Assembly: GCF_963678635.1 (NCBI RefSeq)
Contig: NC_087067.1
Location: 22,139,547 to 22,203,546 of the forward strand
Reading direction: 5' to 3'
DNA: 64,000 bases
From: Symsagittifera roscoffensis
Lineage: Eukaryota; Xenacoelomorpha; Acoela; Convolutidae
Shown here: piece by piece, positions 1 through 8,247 of the stretch
Numbering within the stretch: the stretch's first letter is position 1
Layout of the letters: every line of letters starts with the position of its first letter
Notes under the pieces: generated by a model
The model's input: only the letters and a program-made list of their open reading frames with translations
Databases searched by the model: none
Told to the model about the DNA's origin: nothing
Made by a program: the position numbers and the translations under genes

Positions 1-386
1 TTACACAGAAGTATAAAAACACTCTTGAAAAATTGTTGGAAAAAACTACTTGATAAAAAAATTTGACAAAAGTTGAAAAATTACAGTTACAAAAACGTCA
101 TTTTGTATCAGATGAAGTTCATAAACAGCCAATAAAAATGGAAATCATTTACCGAGAGCCAACAAATGCGACAAACTTTCGGTCGAAACCTGCTGAACCG
201 AAAACAAAACTTAAAAAAAAAAAAACACTTTAATTGCACATCGAAATTAATTTCAATACACAAGTGTATGTCAAATGTTTTCTGTTTTTTTCCTATCAGT
301 TCATAAAAATATTATAACAACATAAGATACACATAGTTACAATAACTATAAACAAAACAAACTATAAACAATAAACAAAACAAAAC
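1..386. other. AT-rich flank, no gene seen
   Basis: Low-complexity AT-rich sequence with A-runs and repeated aacaaaac-type words. I see no coding frame, RNA gene or repeat boundary before the PLE fragment that begins near 388. Confidence 0.6.
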
Positions 387-590
387 AAACCAGAGTGGTC
401 TACAAGCTCACATGTAGTGGATGTAATTCCACCTATGTTGGACAAACGGTCCGGCATTTGACCACGCGGATTGAAGAGCATCACAAGGAAGATTCGCCAG
501 TAGGGCAACATTTGGGAGAATGTGACAGGGATGGTAAGAGCGCTGAGCTTAAGTCTGAGATTATAGATCAATCAAGTAACATACAGAAAT
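387..590 (+). pseudogene. Older Penelope-like element, GIY-YIG endonuclease fragment (part 1)
   Basis: The plus-strand frame encodes VYKLTCSGCNSTYVGQT followed by HLTTRIEEH, which is the GIY-YIG nuclease core of a Penelope-like retroelement with its paired cysteines. It is closely related to the endonuclease in the minus-strand element that follows. The piece begins abruptly near 388, with no RT upstream, and stops at 590 in the residues NIQK. The frame resumes at about 2668 with the same NIQK residues and runs to the normal PLE C-terminus. It is therefore the left half of a 5'-truncated PLE split by a later insertion. It is not functional as it stands. Confidence 0.8.
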
Positions 591-626
591 GAACGTTTTG
601 AATAAAAAACCAAAAATATTTTGGGA

Positions 627-2492
627 CTAAATTTTCAGTGTTAACTCCCTGCTCCTAAACTCATCGCGCGTGTTCAAGCCCGGTTTCTCTTTCCTGATAT
701 GTATTGCCTCTAGTGTTAGCAATTTTGTTTGGTTGTTTGACCTATCTATAATTTCCCAACTAAGATCTGCGCTATTTCCCTCAAGTTGGCATTGCTGAAG
801 GTGGAGGCCTACCGGTGAGTCTGCTTTCCTATGTTCCTCAATTCTAGTGGTCAAATGTCGAACAGTTTGTCCGACATAGGTGGAAGTGCATCCACTACAT
901 GACAGTTTATAAACCACTCTTGACTTGAGGTCATTAGAAAATGCTGACTTCAGTGATGGTAAACATGATTGTAGTTTTCTTGTGGTGAAAACCACTTGAA
1001 CGTTCGTTAATTTTCGTAACCTGTTAGCAAAATATTGGCTCTGGTTACCTCTATATTGCACCATCAGCATTGGGGGCTTTTCATCCTTTGGTGATTGAAC
1101 TGACAAACCCCTGTCACTATCCAGGGGCTTGCCTTTACCCTCGATGATCTTGCACAAGGCGTCTGAAGCCACCTTTGCGGACCAATTTTCAGGGTACTGA
1201 TTTGTCAGCCATTGCGCCCTATTAGTTTCCATAGCCTTATCAAATTGCTCCCAGCTAGATGTACTCCTAAAAACCCTGTGTACAGTGCCTTGGATAACAC
1301 TACGCTTATACTGAGTTGGGGCGCAGCTTCTATAGTTCAGTATAGTCCCTGTATCTGTTGGTTTTTGAAACCAACTGCAAGTTACACGCCTATCCTGCGA
1401 TATATTTATGTTCAAATCCAGGAACGGCAAATTCCCCTCCGAATTAGTTTTCTCTAGAGTGAACTGCAAATTTGGATGAAGAGAATTGGCGGCATCGAGA
1501 AGACAACTCGGCTCCCCTCTGACTGTTCATACAATGTCATCCACATACCTGAGGAACAATTTCACCTGGGGAGTATCCTTCTCCTTGTTCTTAGCTCGGC
1601 AGCAGCTTTCACAGTACCAGACTATCTCGGTTATTGATGCGTATACGTCATCGGATATTTTTCCGCATTTTAGATGATACCAGTTTCGGCAACTCTCGCA
1701 TTCAACCCCCTTTGATCTATATGTGACTTTCCTGCTGCAACATGGGCACAAGCCGTTTTTGTCATTAATTTGCTGTACCCCCGTTCCCACCGGTATTTGT
1801 TGTCGTAGAGCAAATTCGTATTCTTTCAGCCATAAGTTTGCCAGAATTACAGCGAGGGACGCTCCCATTGCTAAACCATCAACTTGTACATACCATGAAT
1901 CATTACACTTGAAATATACTTTGCTGACCGCCATATTCAAAAGCCTTTTCATGGTTGCTCTTTGAATTTCAGGAGGAGACTCCTGGCTGTACAGCTTCTG
2001 TAAAGCAATTTCAATTGCCTCCTTCAGGGGAACGTTGGTGTACAAACTTTTCACATCAAGAGATATTATGGTTTCATCCGGATCTAGAGCAATGTTTTCT
2101 ATTTTTTCTCTAGCCTCTTTAGTATTGGTTTCTATATTTGCTCCATCGATGTTGTCAAAAAACTTCGCAAGCATTTTGTTAAGATTCTCATACGAGCTGC
2201 CGGGAAGTGATAGTACAGGTCGTAGGGGTGTCTCATCCTTGTGTACCTTAGCTAAACCGTACAAACGGGCGGGTTGCCCCCCTGTTGATCGTATCTTAGA
2301 ATATAACTGATCACTTATCTCGTCTCTTTTGTTCATGGCTAGTAACTCTTTGTTAAGTTCTTTCTCAATTTTCAGTATCACCTCATCAGTGGTTGCATCT
2401 TTTTTCACAAACTGAGCAGATTGCAACAAGGATTCCAGCTTTGATTCATATGTTTGTTTCCTCATTATGCAAAAACCAACCGCCCCATCCAA
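627..2492 (-). pseudogene. PLE-1 reverse transcriptase-GIY-YIG endonuclease, one in-frame TGA
   Basis: One reading frame of about 622 codons is interrupted only by a TGA at 1527-1529, just after the YVDD box. Visible RT motifs in order are YGLAKVHK with PLRPV, motif A SLDVKSLYTNVP, motif B GLAMGASLAVILANLWL (the usual Pro after GxS is replaced), then a PHD-type zinc finger, then motif C LRYVDDIV. After the TGA the frame continues through the connector to the GIY-YIG nuclease (VYKLSCSGC, TYVGQT, TTRIEEH) and the catalytic-type Glu in LTLEAIHIRKEKPGLN. It ends with SRELTLKI. PLE enzymes prime reverse transcription at nicked targets. The RT N-terminus is missing, so this copy is a 5'-truncated, nearly intact element. 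Whether the TGA is a mutation or an assembly error cannot be told here. Confidence 0.85.
1600..1754 (-). other. PHD-type zinc finger inserted inside the PLE RT domain
   Basis: Between RT motif B and the YVDD motif C the frame encodes a Cys4-His-Cys3 array: CPCC, VECESC, NWYHLKC and WYCESC, with spacing typical of PHD fingers. PHD fingers commonly bind histone tails. The same insertion, with CPEC, VECECC and WYHVQC, is visible at 29.40-29.51 kb in the second, diverged PLE. The insertion is therefore a lineage feature of this PLE family and not a chance fusion in one copy. Confidence 0.75.
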
Positions 2493-2664
2493 CGTTAAAC
2501 ATATAATCTCAAGTAGATATATTTTCCCACAAAATTACGCAAAACAAGTTGACTAGGTCGATATAACATAAACTGAAACTTTTTGAATATTTAAAAAAAA
2601 AAAAAAAAAAAATGAAGAAAAAAAATCAGACGTAGTAAATGTACAAATTCGTGTTTCAGAAGTA
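2480..2664. repeat. 185-bp direct repeat, copy 1
   Basis: It runs from ccgccccatccaacg to gtttcagaagta and contains a long A-run near its middle. It matches 3215-3398 almost base for base except for the A-run length. In this copy it forms the upstream end of inserted PLE-1 and overlaps the first codons of its truncated frame. Confidence 0.85.
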
Positions 2665-2667
2665 CAG

Positions 2668-2777
2668 AAACATACAGAAACTCCTCACTCTGGAGGCCTT
2701 ACATATTTGGAAAGAACGCCCCAGAATTAACACGCGCGAGGAGTTCAGGAGCAGGGAGCTGACATTAAAATTATAGT
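2668..2777 (+). pseudogene. Older Penelope-like element, endonuclease C-terminus (part 2)
   Basis: The plus-strand frame continues from NIQK with LLTLEALHIWKERPRIN and ends in SRELTLKL before a TAG. It parallels the C-terminus of PLE-1 residue by residue. Together with 387-590 it makes an almost complete GIY-YIG domain interrupted by PLE-1. Its 3' UTR follows and carries the hammerhead core at 3026-3058. Confidence 0.8.
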
Positions 2778-3025
2778 ACATGTTTAAACATGACTAAAAA
2801 TTGCAATTTTTGAAAAAATAAACTGACATGTCAGTTTGGATAAAACATCAAATCGAAAAATTATGACTCAAATAACAAAAAAGTATGGAAATTGTCATAA
2901 TCGATGAAATAATGATTACGTAATAACAGATGTAAGAATGTGATTGGTTAAAAATTTCTAACATGTTCTTTTTGAATTTCATACATGATCTTTGATCATT
3001 TTATTGTAAATAAAAAATTTTATAT

Positions 3026-3058
3026 CCTGACGATGCACAAAATGTGCGAAAACGTTTG
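3026..3058 (+). ncRNA. Hammerhead ribozyme core in PLE 3' region
   Basis: The sequence shows the hammerhead arrangement: CTGACGA (3027-3033), a GCAC/GTGC stem II (3035-3038 with 3044-3047) closed by a 5-nt loop, GAAA (3048-3051), then the short palindromic AACGTT as a minimal stem III. PLEs are known to carry minimal hammerheads with very short stem III near their termini. The same core occurs on the minus strand at 28069-28100, downstream of PLE-2, with a changed loop but the same stem. Stem I is weak by eye, so activity is not shown. Confidence 0.6.
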
Positions 3059-3214
3059 AATTAACAATTTTAAAAAATTCTTATTAAAACAAACTCGATT
3101 ACAATTATCGATGATTACTTTTCACCTGAGAGCTTCAAGGTGGTTGATAAATAAATGTTATTATATAAACTTGAAGCTTTTCCATGAAACTTTACCATGG
3201 GTTGCCATATTTTT

Positions 3215-3398
3215 CCGCCCCATCCAACGTTAAACATATAATCTCAAGTAGATATATTTTCCCACAAAATTACGCAAAACAAGTTGACTAGGTCGATATA
3301 ACATAAACTGAAACTTTTTGAACATTAAAAAAAAAAACAAAAAAAATGAAGAAAAAAAATCAGACGTAGTAAATGTACAAATTCGTGTTTCAGAAGTA
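3215..3398. repeat. 185-bp direct repeat, copy 2
   Basis: Near-identical to 2480-2664 in the same orientation, but with no RT frame attached. It lies downstream of the ribozyme of the older PLE. It may be an independent short element, or a duplicated terminus (pLTR-like) of the PLE. Confidence 0.8.
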
Positions 3399-3662
3399 AA
3401 AATTGTTTAAATTGAAACAAAACCCATGCTTTAAACAATAAAATCCCTACCAGATTAAAAAAAGGTGTTCAAAAAACGGAAAATGAACCGACATAATTTA
3501 GGACGAAAGCCAGGAACCGAATAAAAATAACATCGAGAAATTTTTTGAGAAGATAATGATAACCTGAGACGGGTTTGAACTAATTACTAGCTATAATTAG
3601 TAGGAAAAACTTCAGACACTCAGAATTAATTAAAATGAGCAATCAATGCTTTTCGACGCTTT
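3399..3662. other. Spacer, nothing recognised
   Basis: AT-rich spacer with no coding frame or repeat that I can identify before the tandem unit begins. Confidence 0.5.
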
Positions 3663-3983
3663 TTGCATGCAACATTTGAAGCCGAACAACCTTTATTTTT
3701 TTGTCAGACCAAGTTCAAAATGCGAGATCGTCGATTATCCGATAATTATGCTAGCCTAATTTTTAAATACTGCGATGAACATCCAGATTTTCCTATAAAA
3801 CATTTCGACTCTTCGGATGCAATTGCCCGCCGTGGTTATAGACTCCTCATTGATCGCATAACACCGGGTTATCGTCAAGTAGCGTTCCAGTTCCCTATAA
3901 TCAACCTTACAAATCGCATTAGAAAATTAAATTCATTTACTCCACCACAACTCAATTCGTGTCACAAATGGCATCATACTTAA
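3663..3983 (+). CDS. Unrecognised 106-residue frame in the tandem unit
   Basis: An open frame of 106 residues with non-repetitive, protein-like composition, including DNYASLIFKYCDEHPDF and ARRGYRLLIDRITPGYR. I do not recognise the family. The same frame is present in the second tandem unit (4481-4655 and, after an insertion, from 6297), where the first part is nearly unchanged and the later part acquires stops. It may be an exon-like piece of a mobile element carried by the repeat. No promoter or splice signal supports it as a host gene, and the ATG may not be the real start. Confidence 0.3.
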   Translation: MHATFEAEQPLFFCQTKFKMRDRRLSDNYASLIFKYCDEHPDFPIKHFDSSDAIARRGYRLLIDRITPGYRQVAFQFPIINLTNRIRKLNSFTPPQLNSCHKWHHT

Positions 3984-4480
3984 TCTCACTGCCTTTCATC
4001 ATTTCCACAAAATTTTGCACCATGAGGAGTGTCCTAGATAAAATTTATTTTCTGACTACTTACGTCATCTTGCCATAAAACTTCTTTTCGCTCTTTGTGA
4101 TTAAAAAGTTGGGACGTGGCACGGCCACGCACCCGTTAAAATTAACTTAACATCACTCACCAAGTATAATCAGTTATTTATGCGGTCCCTTCAATATTAA
4201 AACTAAGAAACTCTGTGGCTAGGAATGTTATTGAGTCACTCACCCTTCTCGAGCGAGTTTACCCAAACTTACCATGTCGCCACACAGTGAAATTGTGTCT
4301 TACACAGGTTAAAAACTTCAGTCATGTTTAAATAGGTAAATATACTCACCTATGTTCTATATATATACATAAGTAATATAACTAAAATTCTCTTTCAACA
4401 ATTTTAACAATTGTTACAATTTTCAAAGTCTGGTTTGACCAAACTAAATCAAACCAAAAAGTTTAACAAGTTCAATAATC
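3667..4480. repeat. Tandem unit 1 (about 0.81 kb)
   Basis: It begins caacatttgaagccgaac and ends ttcaataatcaa. It is followed without a gap by a second copy starting at 4481. The head-to-tail junction resembles two LTRs back to back. I found no matching copy on the far side of the giant retroelement, so I do not call it an LTR. Confidence 0.75.
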
Positions 4481-4654
4481 AACATTTGAAGCCGAACAAC
4501 CTTTAATTTTTTGTCAGACCAAGTTCAAAATGCGAGATCGTCGATTATCCGATAATTATGCTAGCCTAATTTTTAAATACTGCGATGAACATCCAGATTT
4601 TCCAATAAAACATTTCGACTCTTCGGATGCAATTGCCCGCCGTGGTTATAGATT

Positions 4655-6297
4655 TTGAGCGAAACTCGGATCTGCGAAACTCGGATCTAATAAACAATCT
4701 CCCCACACCCCCACCACCCCTATTGTATCTACTAAAGAATCTCCACCCCTGTACATAAAAACAGTAAATCGCACTGAATGTTAATTCAAATTTGGCTGCA
4801 TTTTGATTGGTCGAAAGTTCTACTAAATTTTGTAGTCAAAGAAGAGCTAAATGATGCTTCCCAAACAAGTTTCCGTTTTGGTAAAATCAAGTTTTTAAGC
4901 CTAAATTTCCAACTTTCATATATAACAAACGTTACTCGTTTGCTTTACTAGCTCAAAAGAAAAACAAAAAAAAATCAGAACCAAATTTTCTCAACACCAG
5001 GAAAAATTTTTTGAACAATTTTTAATGTCGTTCGAATCACGACTAGAAGGTTCTTTGATGAGATATATCACTCGACCCTGTCCGATGATTATTTGTGGTT
5101 CCTAATTTTGCGTGAAAACAGAAAAAGATTCGAAGTACAGACAATAAGGTTCAAAGGCACAGGTATCACTTCTGGGGACCGATCGTTAGCAGACCAATCA
5201 TTTAGCATAAAAAGTGAAAAAATGAGTCGTTTAGCAGACCAACATAATAAAGCGATGGATGATCGATTGACAAGCTCATCAAGTTTCACCAATTTAGACG
5301 ATTATCTCTCAATTTGTAAACAAAACTATCATTTTCAAAAAGATAACAGTCTGAATTAGCGGTAAAACAAAGATTTATGTCTAACATTCGCCCAAATACT
5401 ACACAGTGACGGAGTGTAGAAAAAGTACCTATTAACGACTGGCAGGCGTCAGTTACCTTAATCCTACTCGTTTTTCACCGTCTCGACCCTGCCAGTTGAT
5501 TTTCTGGTCTGATTAGGGCTAAGTAAAAAGTTACTATTTTTAGGCCATCAGTCAAACGACTTTTGATCAGCTTTCGTTTACATGCGAACACAACCACTTA
5601 GCTGAGTCTCGGATCCTCAGACTACCTGATTGCAATTAAAAACACGGCTCGAACAACCTATTTTAACATGTTTTTGTGTGACAGTTCTATATTAAATCCA
5701 TTGGAGATGGATTGACCCTTTCCTCTTTCTAGCTACTCATATTCTAAAATATCAAATTATACCGGTGTTAATTCAGACTTCTACGACATCCAAGTAGCTA
5801 CAAAGTCAGTTTTATGTAGTCCCTTCACATAAAACAGTCTCTGGGGGACCAAGCCTCCGCTCCCGTGTTCTTCCTGAGATAACGTTCTTATCTCTTCCAA
5901 TTTGTGGCACGGGAGGGTTCCGTGGAATATTCCTTCCCCACCGAAGCTTCCTTCTCCACCAATTTCCATTGCTAAGAGTCTTATCGTGTGTTGTTGCCAC
6001 GATAAGAGGCTTCGTCTTTTTCGTCTCTTGTGCGACCGTTTTCCACAATATTTTTCGTTGTTCTGTTTTTTCGTCGTTTTTCGTCAAAATGGCCGTCTTT
6101 TTTGTATTTCTGCGAAATATCCACTCTTCAATCGAAATTTTATTTTAAAAAAATTCTAGAATATTCCTACCCTCCTTCGCAATACTTTTTCGTTCCTAAG
6201 GCCTTTATTCGTTTTTTTTTCGTGTCGTCGGAAGGTTGCTCTGTGCCATCTGGCAGAATGGCACATACTCCCCGGACAAGTCCCCATCAATGTCCCT
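4655..6297. other. Insertion in tandem unit 2
   Basis: About 1.64 kb of sequence absent from unit 1. It contains two tandem copies of gcgaaactcggatct near 4665, a segment at 4725-4830 resembling 47985-48090, an 88-codon open frame at 5093-5359 that I do not recognise, and the 0.31-kb repeat at 5946-6258. About 7 bp of the unit (actcctc) are missing at the junction. No clear terminal repeats or target duplication were seen. Confidence 0.5.
5946..6258. repeat. 0.31-kb dispersed direct repeat, copy 1
   Basis: About 95% identical by eye to 27523-27835, in the same orientation. Both copies keep a 9-bp hairpin (cttatcgtg with cacgataag) near the left end and finish at ggcagaa(t/c)ggcaca. The two copies bracket the giant retroelement 21.6 kb apart. 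This copy, however, lies inside an insertion in tandem unit 2, so it is better explained as a separate short element than as an LTR. Confidence 0.75.
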
Positions 6298-7038
6298 ATT
6301 GATCGCATAACACCGGGTTATCGTCAAGTAGTGTTCCAGTTCTCTGTAATCAATCTTACAAATCGTATAAGAAATTGAAATTTATCCACTCCACCTCAAC
6401 TCACTACGTGTTCACAAATGGCATCGAACTACATCTCACTGCCTTTCAACATTTTCACAAAATTTGCACCATGAGGAGTGTCCTAGATAAAATTTCTTTT
6501 CTGACTACTTACGTCATCTTGCCATAAAACTTCTTTTCGCTCTTTGTGATTAAAAAGTTGGGACGTGGCACGGCAACGCACCCGTTAAAATTAACTTAAC
6601 ATCACTCACCAAGTATAATCAGTTATTTATGCGGTCCCTTCAATATTAAAACTAATAAGCTCTGTGGCTAGGAATGTTATTGAGTCACTCACCCTTCTCG
6701 AGCGAGTTTACCCAAACTTACCATGTCGCCACACTGTGAAATTGTATCTTACACAGGTTAAAAAGTTCAGTCATGTTTAAATAGGTAAATATACTCACCT
6801 ATGTTCTATATATATACATAAGTAATATAACTAAAATTCGCTTTCAACAATTTTAACAATTGTTACAATTTTCAAAGTCTGGTTTGACCAAACTAAATCA
6901 AACCAAAAAGTTTAACAAGTTCAATAATCAAAACTTGGTTGATTGGTTCAAGTTTTAACACACAAAGACAATCAAGTTTTATCTCCTTCTCTTTTCTTCT
7001 TTGCTCACGTCTTCACTTGTTCTCTTCTTTCAGCATCT

Positions 7039-8247
7039 TCATTCCATCGCTTCTCCATCCTGATCTTCAGCTTCGCTTTCTACTAGGACTTTCTCCAGCA
7101 TGTCCATGGAGTTGCGGGCCGTGCCCCAACTCTCCTGTTCCAACAGCCTCGGTTTGCAACAAGGTAGCAAGTCCACATTCACCTTTTGCTCCCGGTTCCT
7201 GCAAAAGCTGTTGTGAAGACATAGGCTCACATTTCTTTCTAGGTCAGCTCTTAAGACCTCTTTCTTCTCATCTTCAGTTACACAAGGCGCTCCAGCTACT
7301 CGCTTCACCGCCGTGGTGACCGCGTTTCTGTGCGTCAGGAATACTCTCTTATAGGCTCCCGGTCCTATATCTAGCTGGAAAGATTGATAGGCTTCCGTGT
7401 TCCTCGACATGTGACGCTTCGCGCGTTCATACATCCATGATGTCATCACTGCACGGAACCAAGGCATCAATCTTTGCCTTGACCATATTCTTTCAATGGC
7501 TTTGGGTATTCTCAGAACCTTGCAGGTGGTTCTGAAAAGATCCAATTCACGACTCATCTTCACGTTGCTCAGCTGCTCAGGAGTCGGCACGGCCGTCTCC
7601 TGTTCACTCGTGTCCGCGTTAGCCTCCAACCATCTCACTGCCAGCATGGCACTAACCACCACGATTGACACCTGTTTATTCTGATCGGGCAACCCCGTAG
7701 AGTACAACTCCTCCACGTCCCATACTAGCATCAGATTCCCGCGTTTGGGGTACCACAACGTCTGCGCCAAGCAGTGGCAAGGATACTCCCCTTGGGTTCT
7801 CACTATGTTCCTTCGGGTCCGATACCCTGAGGCTCCCAGCAACGGTTCCACCTCGATCAGAATTCTGTGTAAGTCGTCCTTCTCTTCTATGATGGGGAAT
7901 TCAGTGGGTAACGCTCCACTCGCTTTCTGCTTCTGGAACTCACTCATATTACCTTCGTTCAATCTCAGAAACTCTTCACCCACTACGTCTTGCAACTCGC
8001 CTTCAGATCTCTTCAGGACTGCCCGAAAGATTTTTGCCAACAAATCATATGACCTCTCCGACATTCTGGCCAACCTCACGCACTTTGGCACAGAGAAAAG
8101 TTGGTCAATCAACACCTGCTGCGTCCTCGCATCCATCACCACCATGTGTGTAGGGTACCTACTATTGCAATATGGTGCGGAGCTTGAACCCACCAGATAT
8201 TTTGAACCAGTAGGTTTATGATAGGCTTCACTATCTTTCAGATTCAT
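7039..8247 (-). CDS. 402-residue protein, third post-Pol ORF of the giant retroelement
   Basis: I do not recognise the family. The first ATG (8247-8245) lies 17 nt before the stop of the preceding 1703-residue ORF, so the two genes overlap. The protein is mostly soluble in character, with no signal peptide or clear membrane segment. It contains a Cys-rich patch near the C-terminus (NSFCRNREQK, LLPCCKPRLLEQ) and an acidic tail. The frame is open upstream to about 8319, so translation could alternatively enter by a frameshift from the preceding ORF. Position suggests an accessory or structural protein of the element. It ends immediately before the purine-rich terminal region. Confidence 0.65.
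   Translation of the reverse strand: MNLKDSEAYHKPTGSKYLVGSSSAPYCNSRYPTHMVVMDARTQQVLIDQLFSVPKCVRLARMSERSYDLLAKIFRAVLKRSEGELQDVVGEEFLRLNEGNMSEFQKQKASGALPTEFPIIEEKDDLHRILIEVEPLLGASGYRTRRNIVRTQGEYPCHCLAQTLWYPKRGNLMLVWDVEELYSTGLPDQNKQVSIVVVSAMLAVRWLEANADTSEQETAVPTPEQLSNVKMSRELDLFRTTCKVLRIPKAIERIWSRQRLMPWFRAVMTSWMYERAKRHMSRNTEAYQSFQLDIGPGAYKRVFLTHRNAVTTAVKRVAGAPCVTEDEKKEVLRADLERNVSLCLHNSFCRNREQKVNVDLLPCCKPRLLEQESWGTARNSMDMLEKVLVESEAEDQDGEAME

Larger units (their letters stand above)
589..2667 (-). mobile_element. Penelope-like element PLE-1, inserted into an older PLE
   Basis: A minus-strand PLE of about 2.08 kb sits inside a plus-strand PLE. The shared word aacatacagaaa occurs at both junctions (about 577-588 and 2669-2680), as expected for a target-site duplication of about 12 bp. 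The insert contains the RT-endonuclease frame at 2492-627 and, on its 5' side, an A-rich segment of about 185 bp (2480-2664) that recurs at 3215-3398. Only about 38 bp lie between the endonuclease stop and the 3' junction, so the usual 3' UTR and ribozyme are absent from this copy. The N-terminal part of the PLE protein is missing (5' truncation). The boundaries are my inference from the split frame. Confidence 0.75.
4481..6931. repeat. Tandem unit 2, split by a 1.6-kb insertion
   Basis: The first 175 bp (4481-4655) match 3667-3845 and the remainder (6297-6931) matches 3857-4480. Between them lies foreign sequence. The unit ends at the same word, aataatcaa, directly against the low-coordinate end of the giant retroelement block. 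The order of events is therefore unit duplication, then insertion into unit 2. Confidence 0.75.

Noticed and set aside
5812-6302. Overlapping frames of 85-91 codons on both strands
   Set aside because: Biased composition, located in the dispersed 0.31-kb repeat and its flank; the same frames in copy 2 differ by indels.
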